Assembly (NCBI GenBank): GCA_021205455.1
Contig: JAJPXL010000067.1
Span: 1 to 42,429 of the forward strand
Length of the DNA: 42,429 nucleotides
Direction of reading: 5' to 3'
Source: Clostridiales bacterium
GTDB lineage: Bacteria; Bacillota; Clostridia; Oscillospirales; Oscillospiraceae
The notes below the pieces were generated by a model. It was not told where the DNA came from and did no database searches. It saw only the letters and a program-made list of their open reading frames with translations. This document shows positions 31,449 through 39,762 of this stretch, one piece after another (positions within the stretch are counted from its first letter, which is position 1; each line of letters opens with the position of its first letter). The position numbers were made by a program, and so were the translations under genes.

Positions 31449-32348
31449 TCATTCCTTGAGTCTCGGGTCCATGGCGTCCCGCAGGCCGTCGCCGAAGAAG
31501 CTGATCGACATCACCGTCAGGGCGATAAAGATCATGGGTGCGAACAGCATATTGGGATAGTAACGCAGGAAGCTGCGCCCGTCGTTCAGCATGGCACCCC
31601 ATTCCGGCATAGGCGGCTGAATGCCCAAACCCAGGAAGCTCAGGCCAGCTGCGCCCATGATGGTGCCGCCGATGCCCATGCAGGCCTGGACGATGATGGG
31701 CTGGATGGAGTTCGGTATGACGTACTTCATAATGATGCGCGCCTCGGAGACATTGGTGGCCTTGGCGGCCTCCACATACTCCTGATTTCGCACAGTCAAA
31801 ATCTGTCCACGCAGCATACGGGCGGTGCCCCAGATGCCGCCAAAGGACATGGCGAGGACGGTGTTGAACAGGCCGGTGCCCAGCACGCTGGCAATGCAGA
31901 TGGTCAGCAGGATGCCGGGGATGCACTGCAAAATGTCAATGAAACGCATGATGACGGAGTCCACCTTGCCGCCGAAGTAACCGGCGATGGAGCCGACGAT
32001 GATGCCCAGAACGGTGCTGACGATAGAGGAAGCCACGCCCAGGGTCAGGCTCCACCGTCCGCCGTAAATCACACGGCTGAAGATGTCGCGGCCATATTGG
32101 TCGGTGCCGAACAGATGCTCCAGGCTGGGGGACAGGTACTTGTTGGACATATCCATGGCCTGATAGTCATAGGGGGCAATCAGGGGCGCGAAGATGGCGG
32201 TCAGACAAATCAGCAGAAAGACGATGCCGCCAAACAGCGCCAGCTTGTTCTTCGCCAGCCGCTTCAAAAATTCCCGGAAGGAGGACTGCTTCTTGACGGA
32301 TTCTTCCTGAACAGTGCCCTGAACGGTTGCGTTCGTATCGGTACTCAT
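31449..32348 (-). CDS. ABC transporter permease (DppC/NikC-like)
   Basis: The 299-residue membrane protein starts with a polar N-terminus, then a hydrophobic LALFGGIVFLLICLTAIF segment and about five more. It has the family's SLEHLFGTDQYGRDIFSRV motif and the EAA loop (EAAKATNVSEARIIMKYVIPN). It forms the pore with the permease at 32345-33331, which it overlaps by 4 nt. Confidence 0.95.
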   Translation of the reverse strand: MSTDTNATVQGTVQEESVKKQSSFREFLKRLAKNKLALFGGIVFLLICLTAIFAPLIAPYDYQAMDMSNKYLSPSLEHLFGTDQYGRDIFSRVIYGGRWSLTLGVASSIVSTVLGIIVGSIAGYFGGKVDSVIMRFIDILQCIPGILLTICIASVLGTGLFNTVLAMSFGGIWGTARMLRGQILTVRNQEYVEAAKATNVSEARIIMKYVIPNSIQPIIVQACMGIGGTIMGAAGLSFLGLGIQPPMPEWGAMLNDGRSFLRYYPNMLFAPMIFIALTVMSISFFGDGLRDAMDPRLKE

Positions 32349-33331
32349 GCCTCTGCACTCTCCTTTCTTCCATGTCTTCTGTGGTGACGCCTGCTGCCCT
32401 CTTCATACTGTGCCCGGATGCGGGGGTCCACCGCCGCATAAACCAGGTCGATGCCCAGCATAACCAGGCAGAATAGAATGGACAGGAACACGACGCAGCC
32501 CAGCACCGCCGGGGTGTCCCGCTTGGAGATGCTGCCCTGGACGTACAGGCCCAGGCCGGGGATGGAGAAGATGGTCTCCAGAATCAGGGTGCCGCCCAGA
32601 CCGGCCGCGAACTGGGTACCCAGGATGGTGATAATGGGAATCAGCGCGTTGGGCAGAGCGTGGCGGAAATAGACGCTGTTGCGGGAGAAGCCCTGGGCCC
32701 TGGCGCTGGTCACATAGTCCGAACGGATGACCTCCAGCATACTGGAGCGCATTTGTCGGGCAATGCCGGAAAAGCCTCCTATCATAATGGATACGCATGG
32801 CAATATGTACGATCGGATGCCCTCTGTGGTGCCATAGGCTGGCAGCCAGCCCAGGTTCAGGGCAAAGACCACGATAAGGAACAGTGCAATGCAGAAGTTG
32901 GGGATGCAGCTCAGCACGCTGGAGAGGACCAGGACGATTTTATCTGCAATACCGTCCTGATGGACCGCGGCCATAACGCCCAGGGGGATGCCAATCAACG
33001 CGCCCACCAGCACGCTGAACACGCAGATGGTGGCAGTATAGGGCATTCGGTTTGCAAGCTCGGTGGTGATGTTGGTGCGATACACCCAGGACTCGCCCAG
33101 GTCAAGCTTGATGAACAGCTGATAGAGGTAGTTGCCGAGCTGAACGATATAGGGCTGGTCAATGCCCAGATATTCCCGATAGGCGTCCAGCTCCTCAGTG
33201 GAAGCGGAGCTGCCCAGGATCATAACAGCAGGGTCGCCCGGTGTGAAGTACAACAGGGTAAAGACTAGAATCACTACCGCGATAATGATCGGGATTGTGA
33301 TCAGCAGCCTTCGTATGACATATCTTACCAT
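32345..33331 (-). CDS. ABC transporter permease (DppB/NikB-like)
   Basis: The 328-residue protein has six predicted membrane segments, beginning VIRRLLITIPIIIAVVI. It has the DppB-type FTPGDPAVMILG near residues 30-41 and the EAA loop TSARAQGFSRNSVYFRHALP. I chose ATG 33331, preceded by AAAGGAGC; a longer frame adds 16 residues without support. A hairpin (33361-33393) lies between it and the binding-protein gene. Confidence 0.95.
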   Translation of the reverse strand: MVRYVIRRLLITIPIIIAVVILVFTLLYFTPGDPAVMILGSSASTEELDAYREYLGIDQPYIVQLGNYLYQLFIKLDLGESWVYRTNITTELANRMPYTATICVFSVLVGALIGIPLGVMAAVHQDGIADKIVLVLSSVLSCIPNFCIALFLIVVFALNLGWLPAYGTTEGIRSYILPCVSIMIGGFSGIARQMRSSMLEVIRSDYVTSARAQGFSRNSVYFRHALPNALIPIITILGTQFAAGLGGTLILETIFSIPGLGLYVQGSISKRDTPAVLGCVVFLSILFCLVMLGIDLVYAAVDPRIRAQYEEGSRRHHRRHGRKESAEA

Positions 33332-33360
33332 GAAGAAATCGCTCCTTTCTCCTTTTTGGG

Positions 33361-33393
33361 AGAAGGGGCAGTGCCTCACGCGCTGCCCCTTCT
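33361..33393. terminator. Hairpin between binding-protein and permease genes
   Basis: An 11-bp perfect stem AGAAGGGGCAG/CTGCCCCTTCT lies about 30 nt upstream of the permease ATG. The minus side has no T-run. Such hairpins after binding-protein genes often stabilise the upstream message so that the lipoprotein is made in excess. Confidence 0.55.
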
Positions 33394-33443
33394 TTTCGTC
33401 ATCACGATATGCGCACGCCCGTCGGAATCAGGCGCATCGTTAT

Positions 33444-35168
33444 TTAGTCGTTAAAGGTAGAGGCGTTGGGCATCAGCGCGTACTTGGTGCCCTGCGCTGC
33501 GTTGACGTCGCTGCGCACTGCGGTCTGGTTGTCATAAACGCAGAGGGCGTAGGCATAGCAGTTGTCATAGGTGAAGTACTGATCCCAGGCTTCCGCGTTG
33601 GCTTCGGAGGGATCGGCCACGATAGCGTTGTACAGGTCGTCCAGGGTGGTGTCCGCAATGAGCATAAGCTGTTCGCCGTTGTCCAGATGGTTGGCTGCAT
33701 CCTCGGTGGTGAAGGTCTTCAGCACCTGGCTCATGTAGCTGCCGCCGCCGAAGGTCTCCAGACGGAGATCCCACTTCGTAGAGTCGTACCTCTCGGTCTC
33801 CAGAACGCTCTCCTCCAGGCAGTTCAGCTCAACATTGATGCCGACAGCAGCCAGCTGGGACTGCATGATCAGGGCGGCGCCGTCGTTGGCGGTGGTGCTG
33901 CTGTAGCTCAGGGTCAGAGTCTCGCCGTTATAACCGGACTCCTCCAGCAGCTCAGTGACCTTGTCCAAATCATAGTCGTAGTAATCGCGGCCGGAGCTCC
34001 AATCATCGGGTGCGTCATAGAGCCGAGCCTGGAAGCCGGTGACGGCGGTGGCAGGGACGGCCAGGCCATCCGCGATGGCTTCATTGTCCAGCGCGTAGCA
34101 AATCGCCTGACGGAGCGCAAGGTCGGCGCAGGGGGAATCGTCGCTGCAGTTGAATATAAAGGCGACAGGTGCGGTCTGGGGCAGGGAGACGGTGGAAATG
34201 TCGTCATTGCCCTCAAAGGCGTCGATGTCGGCAATGTCCAGGGAGTCCGCCATGTCAATGGTGCCCATTTCCAGGGCGATGGCGCGGCTGGAGGAGTCCT
34301 GAATGATCTGATACTCGATCTCGCCGACGTTCTGTGCGCAGTAGACCCACAGGTCAGCCTGCTCTTCCTCGCTGAGGTCCTTCATCCAGAAGTCCTCATT
34401 GGCCTTCAGGATAACGGTGCTGCCGGCGGTGTAGCTCTCTACTACATAGGGACCGGTGCCCACAGGGTCCGTGGTCATGTCACGGGATTCATAGGCTTCC
34501 TGGCTGACGATGTAGCAGTTGGTCAGGTTCTTGACCATGTCACCGTCGCCGAATTCCTCGGAGCAGTACCAGGTCAGGGTGTAATCGTCCACGACCTCCA
34601 GGTGATCCAGACGGTTGATGGCGCCGGTGTTGCCCAGGCTGATGAAGTACTCAAAGCTGTAGACAATGTCGCTGGCGGTAATATGGTTGCCCAGGCTGTC
34701 ATACACGTCGTCATGGATGGTCAGGGTGTAGGTCAGGTCGTCCACCTGCTCGAAGCTCTCGCCGATGGCCCACCGCAGGTTGCCCTCGGTATCCTCATAG
34801 GCCAGCTTCTGGTAGACCAGGTCCAACAGCGCGACGCCGCTGCCCCACTGGGATCTGGTGAAGGCGTCCAGCGTGCCGCCGTCAGAGGAAAGGCTGACGG
34901 TGATTTTGTCCCGCAGATAGTTGCCGTCCAGCACGATGGTATCGCCGTCGGCGTTGGCGCTGGAACCGCTGTCCTCTCCGGTCTCTTCCGCTTCGGCCTC
35001 GGCGCTTCCGGAGGCTTCTTCTGCTTCGCTCTCCGTTGCAGAGCCGGCGCTGTCACCGGAGTCAGAGGTGCCGCTGGAAGAGCTGCTGCTTCCGCTGCCG
35101 CAGGCACTCAGCAAGCCGAGGCACATAGCCATGGCAAGGATGAGCGAGAGTAGCTTTTTCGTTTTCAT
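33444..35168 (-). CDS. Solute-binding lipoprotein of the peptide/nickel ABC transporter (family 5)
   Basis: The 574-residue protein has a lipoprotein signal with LLSAC at about residues 19-23. A long Ser/Gly/Glu/Ala linker (to about residue 85) precedes the SBP_bac_5 domain, which includes VTELLEESGYNGETLTLSY. It binds the imported solute outside the membrane. The ATG at 35168 has AAGGAG with 9 nt spacing. The ligand cannot be read from sequence. It is the first gene of the operon behind the promoter at 35260-35288. Confidence 0.93.
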   Translation of the reverse strand: MKTKKLLSLILAMAMCLGLLSACGSGSSSSSSGTSDSGDSAGSATESEAEEASGSAEAEAEETGEDSGSSANADGDTIVLDGNYLRDKITVSLSSDGGTLDAFTRSQWGSGVALLDLVYQKLAYEDTEGNLRWAIGESFEQVDDLTYTLTIHDDVYDSLGNHITASDIVYSFEYFISLGNTGAINRLDHLEVVDDYTLTWYCSEEFGDGDMVKNLTNCYIVSQEAYESRDMTTDPVGTGPYVVESYTAGSTVILKANEDFWMKDLSEEEQADLWVYCAQNVGEIEYQIIQDSSSRAIALEMGTIDMADSLDIADIDAFEGNDDISTVSLPQTAPVAFIFNCSDDSPCADLALRQAICYALDNEAIADGLAVPATAVTGFQARLYDAPDDWSSGRDYYDYDLDKVTELLEESGYNGETLTLSYSSTTANDGAALIMQSQLAAVGINVELNCLEESVLETERYDSTKWDLRLETFGGGSYMSQVLKTFTTEDAANHLDNGEQLMLIADTTLDDLYNAIVADPSEANAEAWDQYFTYDNCYAYALCVYDNQTAVRSDVNAAQGTKYALMPNASTFND

Positions 35169-35259
35169 GTTTGTGGTCTCCTTTTTCATTTTAGATTTGG
35201 GCTGCGCCCTTTTTTCCGCCGCCTGGCCGCCCTGTCGGGCTGCTCAGGTGCATAGTTGC

Positions 35260-35288
35260 ATATTACTATCGTGTTTCACAAAAGTAAA
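35260..35288 (-). promoter_or_regulatory. Probable promoter of the ABC transporter / catabolic operon
   Basis: On the minus strand, TTTACT (35283-35288), 17-nt spacer, TAATAT (35260-35265). The -35 is weak, as expected for an activator-dependent promoter. A GGACAA box at 35319-35324 (plus orientation) lies just upstream and may be an activator site. Confidence 0.5.
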
Positions 35289-35318
35289 CTTTGAAAAAGG
35301 GTATTTGCCTCGAAAAAC

Positions 35319-35602
35319 GGACAATTCTTTTATAATGCGAAGCACTTGCCCCGATTTTTGGGGCGCTGCACCCGCCTTTTGAGGGAAATTCCCGCCACTC
35401 GGAGCTGTGACAGCGTTTTTTTTGCTCGCCGGAGGGCCGAACTGCGCTTAAAAATACTTTGATTGCCGCATATGGAGGAGTTTTCAGAACGATCTCCGAA
35501 TCCTTGATTTTTTCCTCCGGCTTGATTTTTGGACAAAAATTTGTCAACTTAGGGCTTTCACTATTGTAAAAACCATGATATAATAATGCAATAAACTTGT
35601 CC
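35319..35602 (+). promoter_or_regulatory. Promoter region of the AraC-type gene with GGACAA boxes
   Basis: A consensus -10 TATAAT (35579-35584) has a TTTCAC -35 at 17 nt. A perfect palindrome GACAAA-AA-TTTGTC spans 35532-35545, and single boxes lie at 35319-35324 (GGACAA) and 35597-35602 (TTGTCC). The three sites bracket both divergent promoters and are candidates for the AraC-type protein. The 450-nt gap between the two genes has no supportable ORF; a 112-codon minus frame lacks a ribosome binding site. Confidence 0.5.
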
Positions 35603-35659
35603 AATTTTCAAGGCGGCTCACGCCTGCCATTTTCCCACGCCTGATTGGAAGGTGAAACT

Positions 35660-37879
35660 ATGATACAGAAAACGCATCGCTTCCGCGCAGCCCTCTCAGG
35701 GAGACGAGGGATCCATCGCGAGATCAGATCCTATTTTATGCTTCTGGTTCTGCCGCTGGTGCTGTGTATTGCGCTTTTTATCGGCATCCGCACGGTCATG
35801 CAGCAGCTGATGGAAGAAAATATGAGTCAATTGATGGAGCGGTTTCAGTCAGAGATCGAGGCAGAGCGGTGTGAAACCCTGCTGCTGACGGACGCCCTGG
35901 CGGAGACGGATCTGTTCCTGCGGGTGCAAAACGGCGAGGCGCTTTCCACCGTGGATGGGGACGCCTTCGTGCAGCTGCTCTCCGACTATACCGACATGGG
36001 CAATGGGACGAGGATCGAGCACCTCTACCTGGTCAGCACCCTCTCCGACCAAATCTATTCCGACACGGGCCGCTTTACCACGGCCTCCCTGTCTGCCATC
36101 CTGTCAAAGGTCAGCATCACCCAGGAGGACCTGGACGCCGCAGTGGACGCGCAGCGCATTCAATGGCACCTGCTGACCCAGACCGGATTTGCGCCCTGCT
36201 GCGTCATCCCGCTTTCAACGGAAGGCGGGGACAGCTCCGGCGTTCTGATCGTCACGCTGAACATGACGAACTTTCTTGAGGTGTTCACCCGCCTGGACGC
36301 TTCCTTCTGCGCCATGTTCAATGAGGACTGCTATATAACATCCCTGCTGACCAATATTCCCTCCGGGTTTGACTGGTACAGCGAGGAGGCGGTCAGCGAG
36401 CTGGTAGGGTTTCGCGTCTCCTGCGCCTACCTGGAGGGGGAGTCCTTTACCTACCTGGTGGCGCTGCCTCAGGCAGTGTACTACCGTCCCCTGCAAATAA
36501 TCGTCATCGGCTTTTGCACCTACGCCGTGCTGTTCCTGGTGGGTGGCTACTGCTATTTATACCACGTGTCCAAGCAGCGGTATCAGCAGATTTCCACCTT
36601 AATCGACGCCCTGCCCCAGCGCCCGCCGGAGGATGCGTCCTACGTTGGCATTATGCAGCACGTCCAAACCGCTTTGCTGGACCTCCGGAATCAAAATGAG
36701 GATCAAAAGCGCATCAAGCAGGGGGAGCTGCTCCATAATCTGCTGTACGGCCACTATGGCTCCGACCTGCCGGAGCCGCTGCTCAAGTCCCTGTGCGCCA
36801 ACGGCGCGGAGCGCTACTATGTAGTCTCCTTTTATGTACAGGACATCTCCAACCTGACCCTGGAATCCGCCAAAAAGCCGGACACATTGGCGCTGCTCAG
36901 CGTGCTCTTCCAATCCACAATGGAGGGGTTATCTAAGCCGGACGTTTCTGTCCTCTCTTACGGCGATTTTGAAAGCCACACCGCCGTTTTCTGCGCCGCG
37001 CTGCCCCATGAAGCATTCAAGGGGCGGGTCATTGAGATCTGCAATAACACCGCCGCCCTCCTGTATCAAAGCTACGGCATCACCGTTCACGCTATGGTCA
37101 GCAGTATGGCCTGCGGGGTGTCCTCCCTGCCGAACGCCTTCCAGGAGACGCAGAAGCTGAACCGCTTTGCCCACTCCATTGACAGCACATCGCCCCTGGT
37201 AGCCCAGGAGGATTTGTTCGGCGTCAGCGGGAATCTGCTCAGCGGGGACTTCTTCAAGCAGGAGCAGGTCCTCATCAATACGCTGCTCTCCGGTAAATTT
37301 GAAGCCGTTCCCTCCATGGTGAACGTGATTTTGGAGGAGCACGTCGCCCCGCTGCGGAAGAACTACGATATAGTCCACAACCGCCTGCAAACCATCGCCA
37401 ATCTCCTGGCAGAAGGGTTGATTGCGGCACACATCCCCGGTATTGACGCGGTGGCGGCCTCGAACCGCCTTCAGGGGGCAGACTCCATTGCCGCACTGAA
37501 GGAGGTCACGCAAATTGTATTCCAGCAGGCCGCTGAACTGGCCGCCAACAGCTCCGAGGAGGATGGAATCATCGCCCGGGCCCTGGATTATATCCAAGCT
37601 CATGTTGGAGACCGAAACCTGGATGTGACGGCAGTCTGTGAACACGCAGGCGTCGGCGTAAAGCGGCTGACCCGAATGTTCCAACGGAAATTTGATATGA
37701 GCGTGGCGGATTACATGAATCGCTGCCGCATCACCGCCGCGAAAGAGCTGCTGAAAAATCCCAAGCTGACCGTGGCCCAGGTGGCCGACCGGGTTGGTTA
37801 TAACAGCTCGGACACCCTGGCGCGGAACTTCCGCAAATTCGAGGGCGTCACGCCCACGGAATATCGGAAGCTGCTGTGA
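35660..37879 (+). CDS. Membrane-anchored AraC-family transcriptional regulator
   Basis: The 739-residue protein has a membrane segment near residues 24-45 (YFMLLVLPLVLCIALFIG). An extracellular sensor region of about 230 residues follows, then a second membrane segment (about 283-302, IIVIGFCTYAVLFLVGGY). A cytoplasmic linker leads to two C-terminal helix-turn-helices (about 640-735; ending GVTPTEYRKLL). This layout is typical of regulators sensing extracellular sugars or other solutes beside a transporter. The ATG at 35660 follows GGAAGGTG. Its divergent position to the binding-protein gene suggests it activates that operon. Confidence 0.93.
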   Translation: MIQKTHRFRAALSGRRGIHREIRSYFMLLVLPLVLCIALFIGIRTVMQQLMEENMSQLMERFQSEIEAERCETLLLTDALAETDLFLRVQNGEALSTVDGDAFVQLLSDYTDMGNGTRIEHLYLVSTLSDQIYSDTGRFTTASLSAILSKVSITQEDLDAAVDAQRIQWHLLTQTGFAPCCVIPLSTEGGDSSGVLIVTLNMTNFLEVFTRLDASFCAMFNEDCYITSLLTNIPSGFDWYSEEAVSELVGFRVSCAYLEGESFTYLVALPQAVYYRPLQIIVIGFCTYAVLFLVGGYCYLYHVSKQRYQQISTLIDALPQRPPEDASYVGIMQHVQTALLDLRNQNEDQKRIKQGELLHNLLYGHYGSDLPEPLLKSLCANGAERYYVVSFYVQDISNLTLESAKKPDTLALLSVLFQSTMEGLSKPDVSVLSYGDFESHTAVFCAALPHEAFKGRVIEICNNTAALLYQSYGITVHAMVSSMACGVSSLPNAFQETQKLNRFAHSIDSTSPLVAQEDLFGVSGNLLSGDFFKQEQVLINTLLSGKFEAVPSMVNVILEEHVAPLRKNYDIVHNRLQTIANLLAEGLIAAHIPGIDAVAASNRLQGADSIAALKEVTQIVFQQAAELAANSSEEDGIIARALDYIQAHVGDRNLDVTAVCEHAGVGVKRLTRMFQRKFDMSVADYMNRCRITAAKELLKNPKLTVAQVADRVGYNSSDTLARNFRKFEGVTPTEYRKLL

Positions 37880-37912
37880 TGGAAAGTTGTAATTGCGGGT
37901 TGCAACAGGTAG

Positions 37913-38410
37913 GCGAAAAAGAATAACGAAGTCCATTTCGGATACAAAGACCATGTGAAAGCCGATGCAGACAGCAGGTTTATCATCGGTTTTGCGGTGA
38001 CAAATACCAGCGTCCATGATAGCAGGCTGCTGCCGAAGCTGATAGATGACCGGGATAGAATTCTCTATGCTGACAGTGCCTATACAGGGAAAGCACTCCA
38101 TGCTTCGCTGCCGGAAGGGCTTGAGATTCGAATCCATGAGAAAGGGCAGTGCAATCATCCATTGACGGATGCGCCGAAAGAGAGCAATCGTCTGAAATCC
38201 AAGACCCGCGCCCGCATTGAACACATCTTCGGTTTTATGACCGGTTCCATGCATGGAATTACCTTGCGCTCGATTGGAATGAAACGAGCAAAATTCAATA
38301 TCGCACTGACGAATCTTGTGTATAATATTGGGGGTTCAGAAGCTCCTGCCTGCCGCTGTGAACTTTTTGGTTTACAGCGGCGATTTTTCGTGCTATGCTA
38401 TTATCTGTGA
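37913..38410 (+). pseudogene. IS5-family transposase, 3' remnant
   Basis: The frame opens after a TAG at 37910-37912 with AKKNNEVHFGYKDHVK and runs to 38410. It covers only the C-terminal half of an IS5-type DDE transposase. The second catalytic aspartate (ILYADSAYTG) and the glutamate (RARIEHIFGF) remain; the N-terminal half with the first aspartate is missing. No start codon with a ribosome binding site exists. No intact terminal inverted repeats were found. It lies between the AraC-type gene and the symporter. Confidence 0.85.
38352..38388 (+). terminator. Terminator at the end of the IS5 remnant
   Basis: A 12-bp stem (arms 38352-38363 and 38370-38381, one mismatch) with a 6-nt loop is followed by GATTTTT. 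It would stop read-through from the AraC-type gene into the symporter. Confidence 0.85.
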
Positions 38411-38467
38411 CTGAATCCTGCGGCGGACTGCCGGCCGCAAATGAAAAAGATTGAGAGGTAGATTCCT

Positions 38468-39697
38468 ATGAAGCTCTTCCAAAAAGTCAACATCACCCTG
38501 GCCATCTTCATCGGCCTGGTGCTGGGCATCCTGCTGGGCCTGCTGGTGCCCGGCGATGTGGGGTGGTTCTACAGCATCCTGTCCGTCGTCAGCTCCCTGT
38601 ACATGAACGCGCTGAACATGATGATTTATCCCCTGGTGTTCTGCTCCATCATCGTGGGCATCCACGGCATCGGCAGCGTCAGCAGGACCGGGAAAATCGG
38701 CGGGCTGTCCCTGCTGTTCTTCCTGCTGACCACCGCTGTGGCCAGCGCCCTGGGCCTGGTGCTGCCCCGGCTTCTGAATCTGGGCACCGGCGTCACCATT
38801 GAGATGACGGAGAGCACCGTGGAGGCCACCCAGTTCACCAGCCTGCTGGACACGCTGGAGAACCTGATCCCCTCCAACCCCATCGCCTCCTTCGCCGACG
38901 GCAATATGCTTCAGGTGCTGGTGTTCGCCCTCATCATCGGCTTCACCATCCTGGCCGTGGGGGAGAAGGGGGAGCCGCTGATGGCCGTCATCACCTCGGT
39001 GAACGATGTTTCGCTGAAAATCATCTCTGTGGTGATGTACTTCACCCCGCTGGGCGTCCTCTGCTCCATCGCCACCGTGGTGGAGGCCAACGGCACCGAC
39101 ACCATCCTGTCCCTGGCCACCGTGATGATCGCCCTGTACGTCACCTACTTCCTGTACGCCGTGGTGTTCTACGGCGGGCTGGTGCGGACGCTGGGCAAGT
39201 GCTCCATCCGCAAGTTCTTCTCCGCCGTGGCTCCGGCGGCGCTGAACGCCTTCGGCACCTGCTCCTCCTCCGCCACCATCCCCCTGAGCATGAAGTGCAT
39301 GGAGGAGGAACTGGACTGCCCCAATGAAATCACCTCTCTGGCCATCCCCCTGGGGGCCACGGTGAACATGGACGCCGTGTCCATCGTCATGAGCTTTATG
39401 ATCACCTTCTTCGCCTCGGCCTGCGGGGTGGAGGTCAGCATCAGCATGATGGTGGTGATCCTGCTGGCCAACGTGCTGCTGAGCATCGGCACCCCCGGCG
39501 TCCCCGGCGGGGCCATCGCCTCCTTCGCCGCCCTGTCCGCCATGGCGGGGCTGCCCAGCGGCATCATGGGGGTGTACATCAGCGTGAACACCCTGGCGGA
39601 CATGGGGGCCACCTGCGTCAACGTGCTGGGCGACCTGGCCTGCTGCCAGGTGCTGAACGCCCAGCTGAACAAGAAGAAGCCTGCAAAGGCAAAATAA
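38468..39697 (+). CDS. Dicarboxylate/amino acid:cation symporter (DAACS family)
   Basis: The 409-residue membrane protein carries the family motifs: CSSSATIPLSM in the first re-entrant loop, PLGATVNMDAVSIV in TM7 (usual NMDGT, here NMDAV) and GTPGVPGG in the second loop. It imports dicarboxylates or amino acids such as Glu, Asp or Ser/Thr with Na+ or H+. The NMDAV change and the overall look fit the SstT-like side, but I cannot fix the substrate. GAGAGGT precedes the ATG. It is a single-gene unit. Confidence 0.93.
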   Translation: MKLFQKVNITLAIFIGLVLGILLGLLVPGDVGWFYSILSVVSSLYMNALNMMIYPLVFCSIIVGIHGIGSVSRTGKIGGLSLLFFLLTTAVASALGLVLPRLLNLGTGVTIEMTESTVEATQFTSLLDTLENLIPSNPIASFADGNMLQVLVFALIIGFTILAVGEKGEPLMAVITSVNDVSLKIISVVMYFTPLGVLCSIATVVEANGTDTILSLATVMIALYVTYFLYAVVFYGGLVRTLGKCSIRKFFSAVAPAALNAFGTCSSSATIPLSMKCMEEELDCPNEITSLAIPLGATVNMDAVSIVMSFMITFFASACGVEVSISMMVVILLANVLLSIGTPGVPGGAIASFAALSAMAGLPSGIMGVYISVNTLADMGATCVNVLGDLACCQVLNAQLNKKKPAKAK

Positions 39698-39717
39698 TCC
39701 GCTCACATCAAACCAGA

Positions 39718-39753
39718 ACGCGCCCGCAGGCGGTTGCCTGCGGGCGCGCTTTG
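39718..39753 (+). terminator. Terminator between the symporter and the XRE gene
   Basis: A 10-bp GC stem (39721-39730, 39737-39746) with a 6-nt loop is followed by a short CTTTG. The genes converge here, so it may serve both directions. Confidence 0.7.
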
Positions 39754-39762
39754 TCGCGTTTG

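Noticed and set aside
35266-35604. 112-codon minus frame upstream of the binding-protein gene
   Set aside because: It covers both divergent promoters, begins at a TTG without a ribosome binding site and has no recognisable domain.
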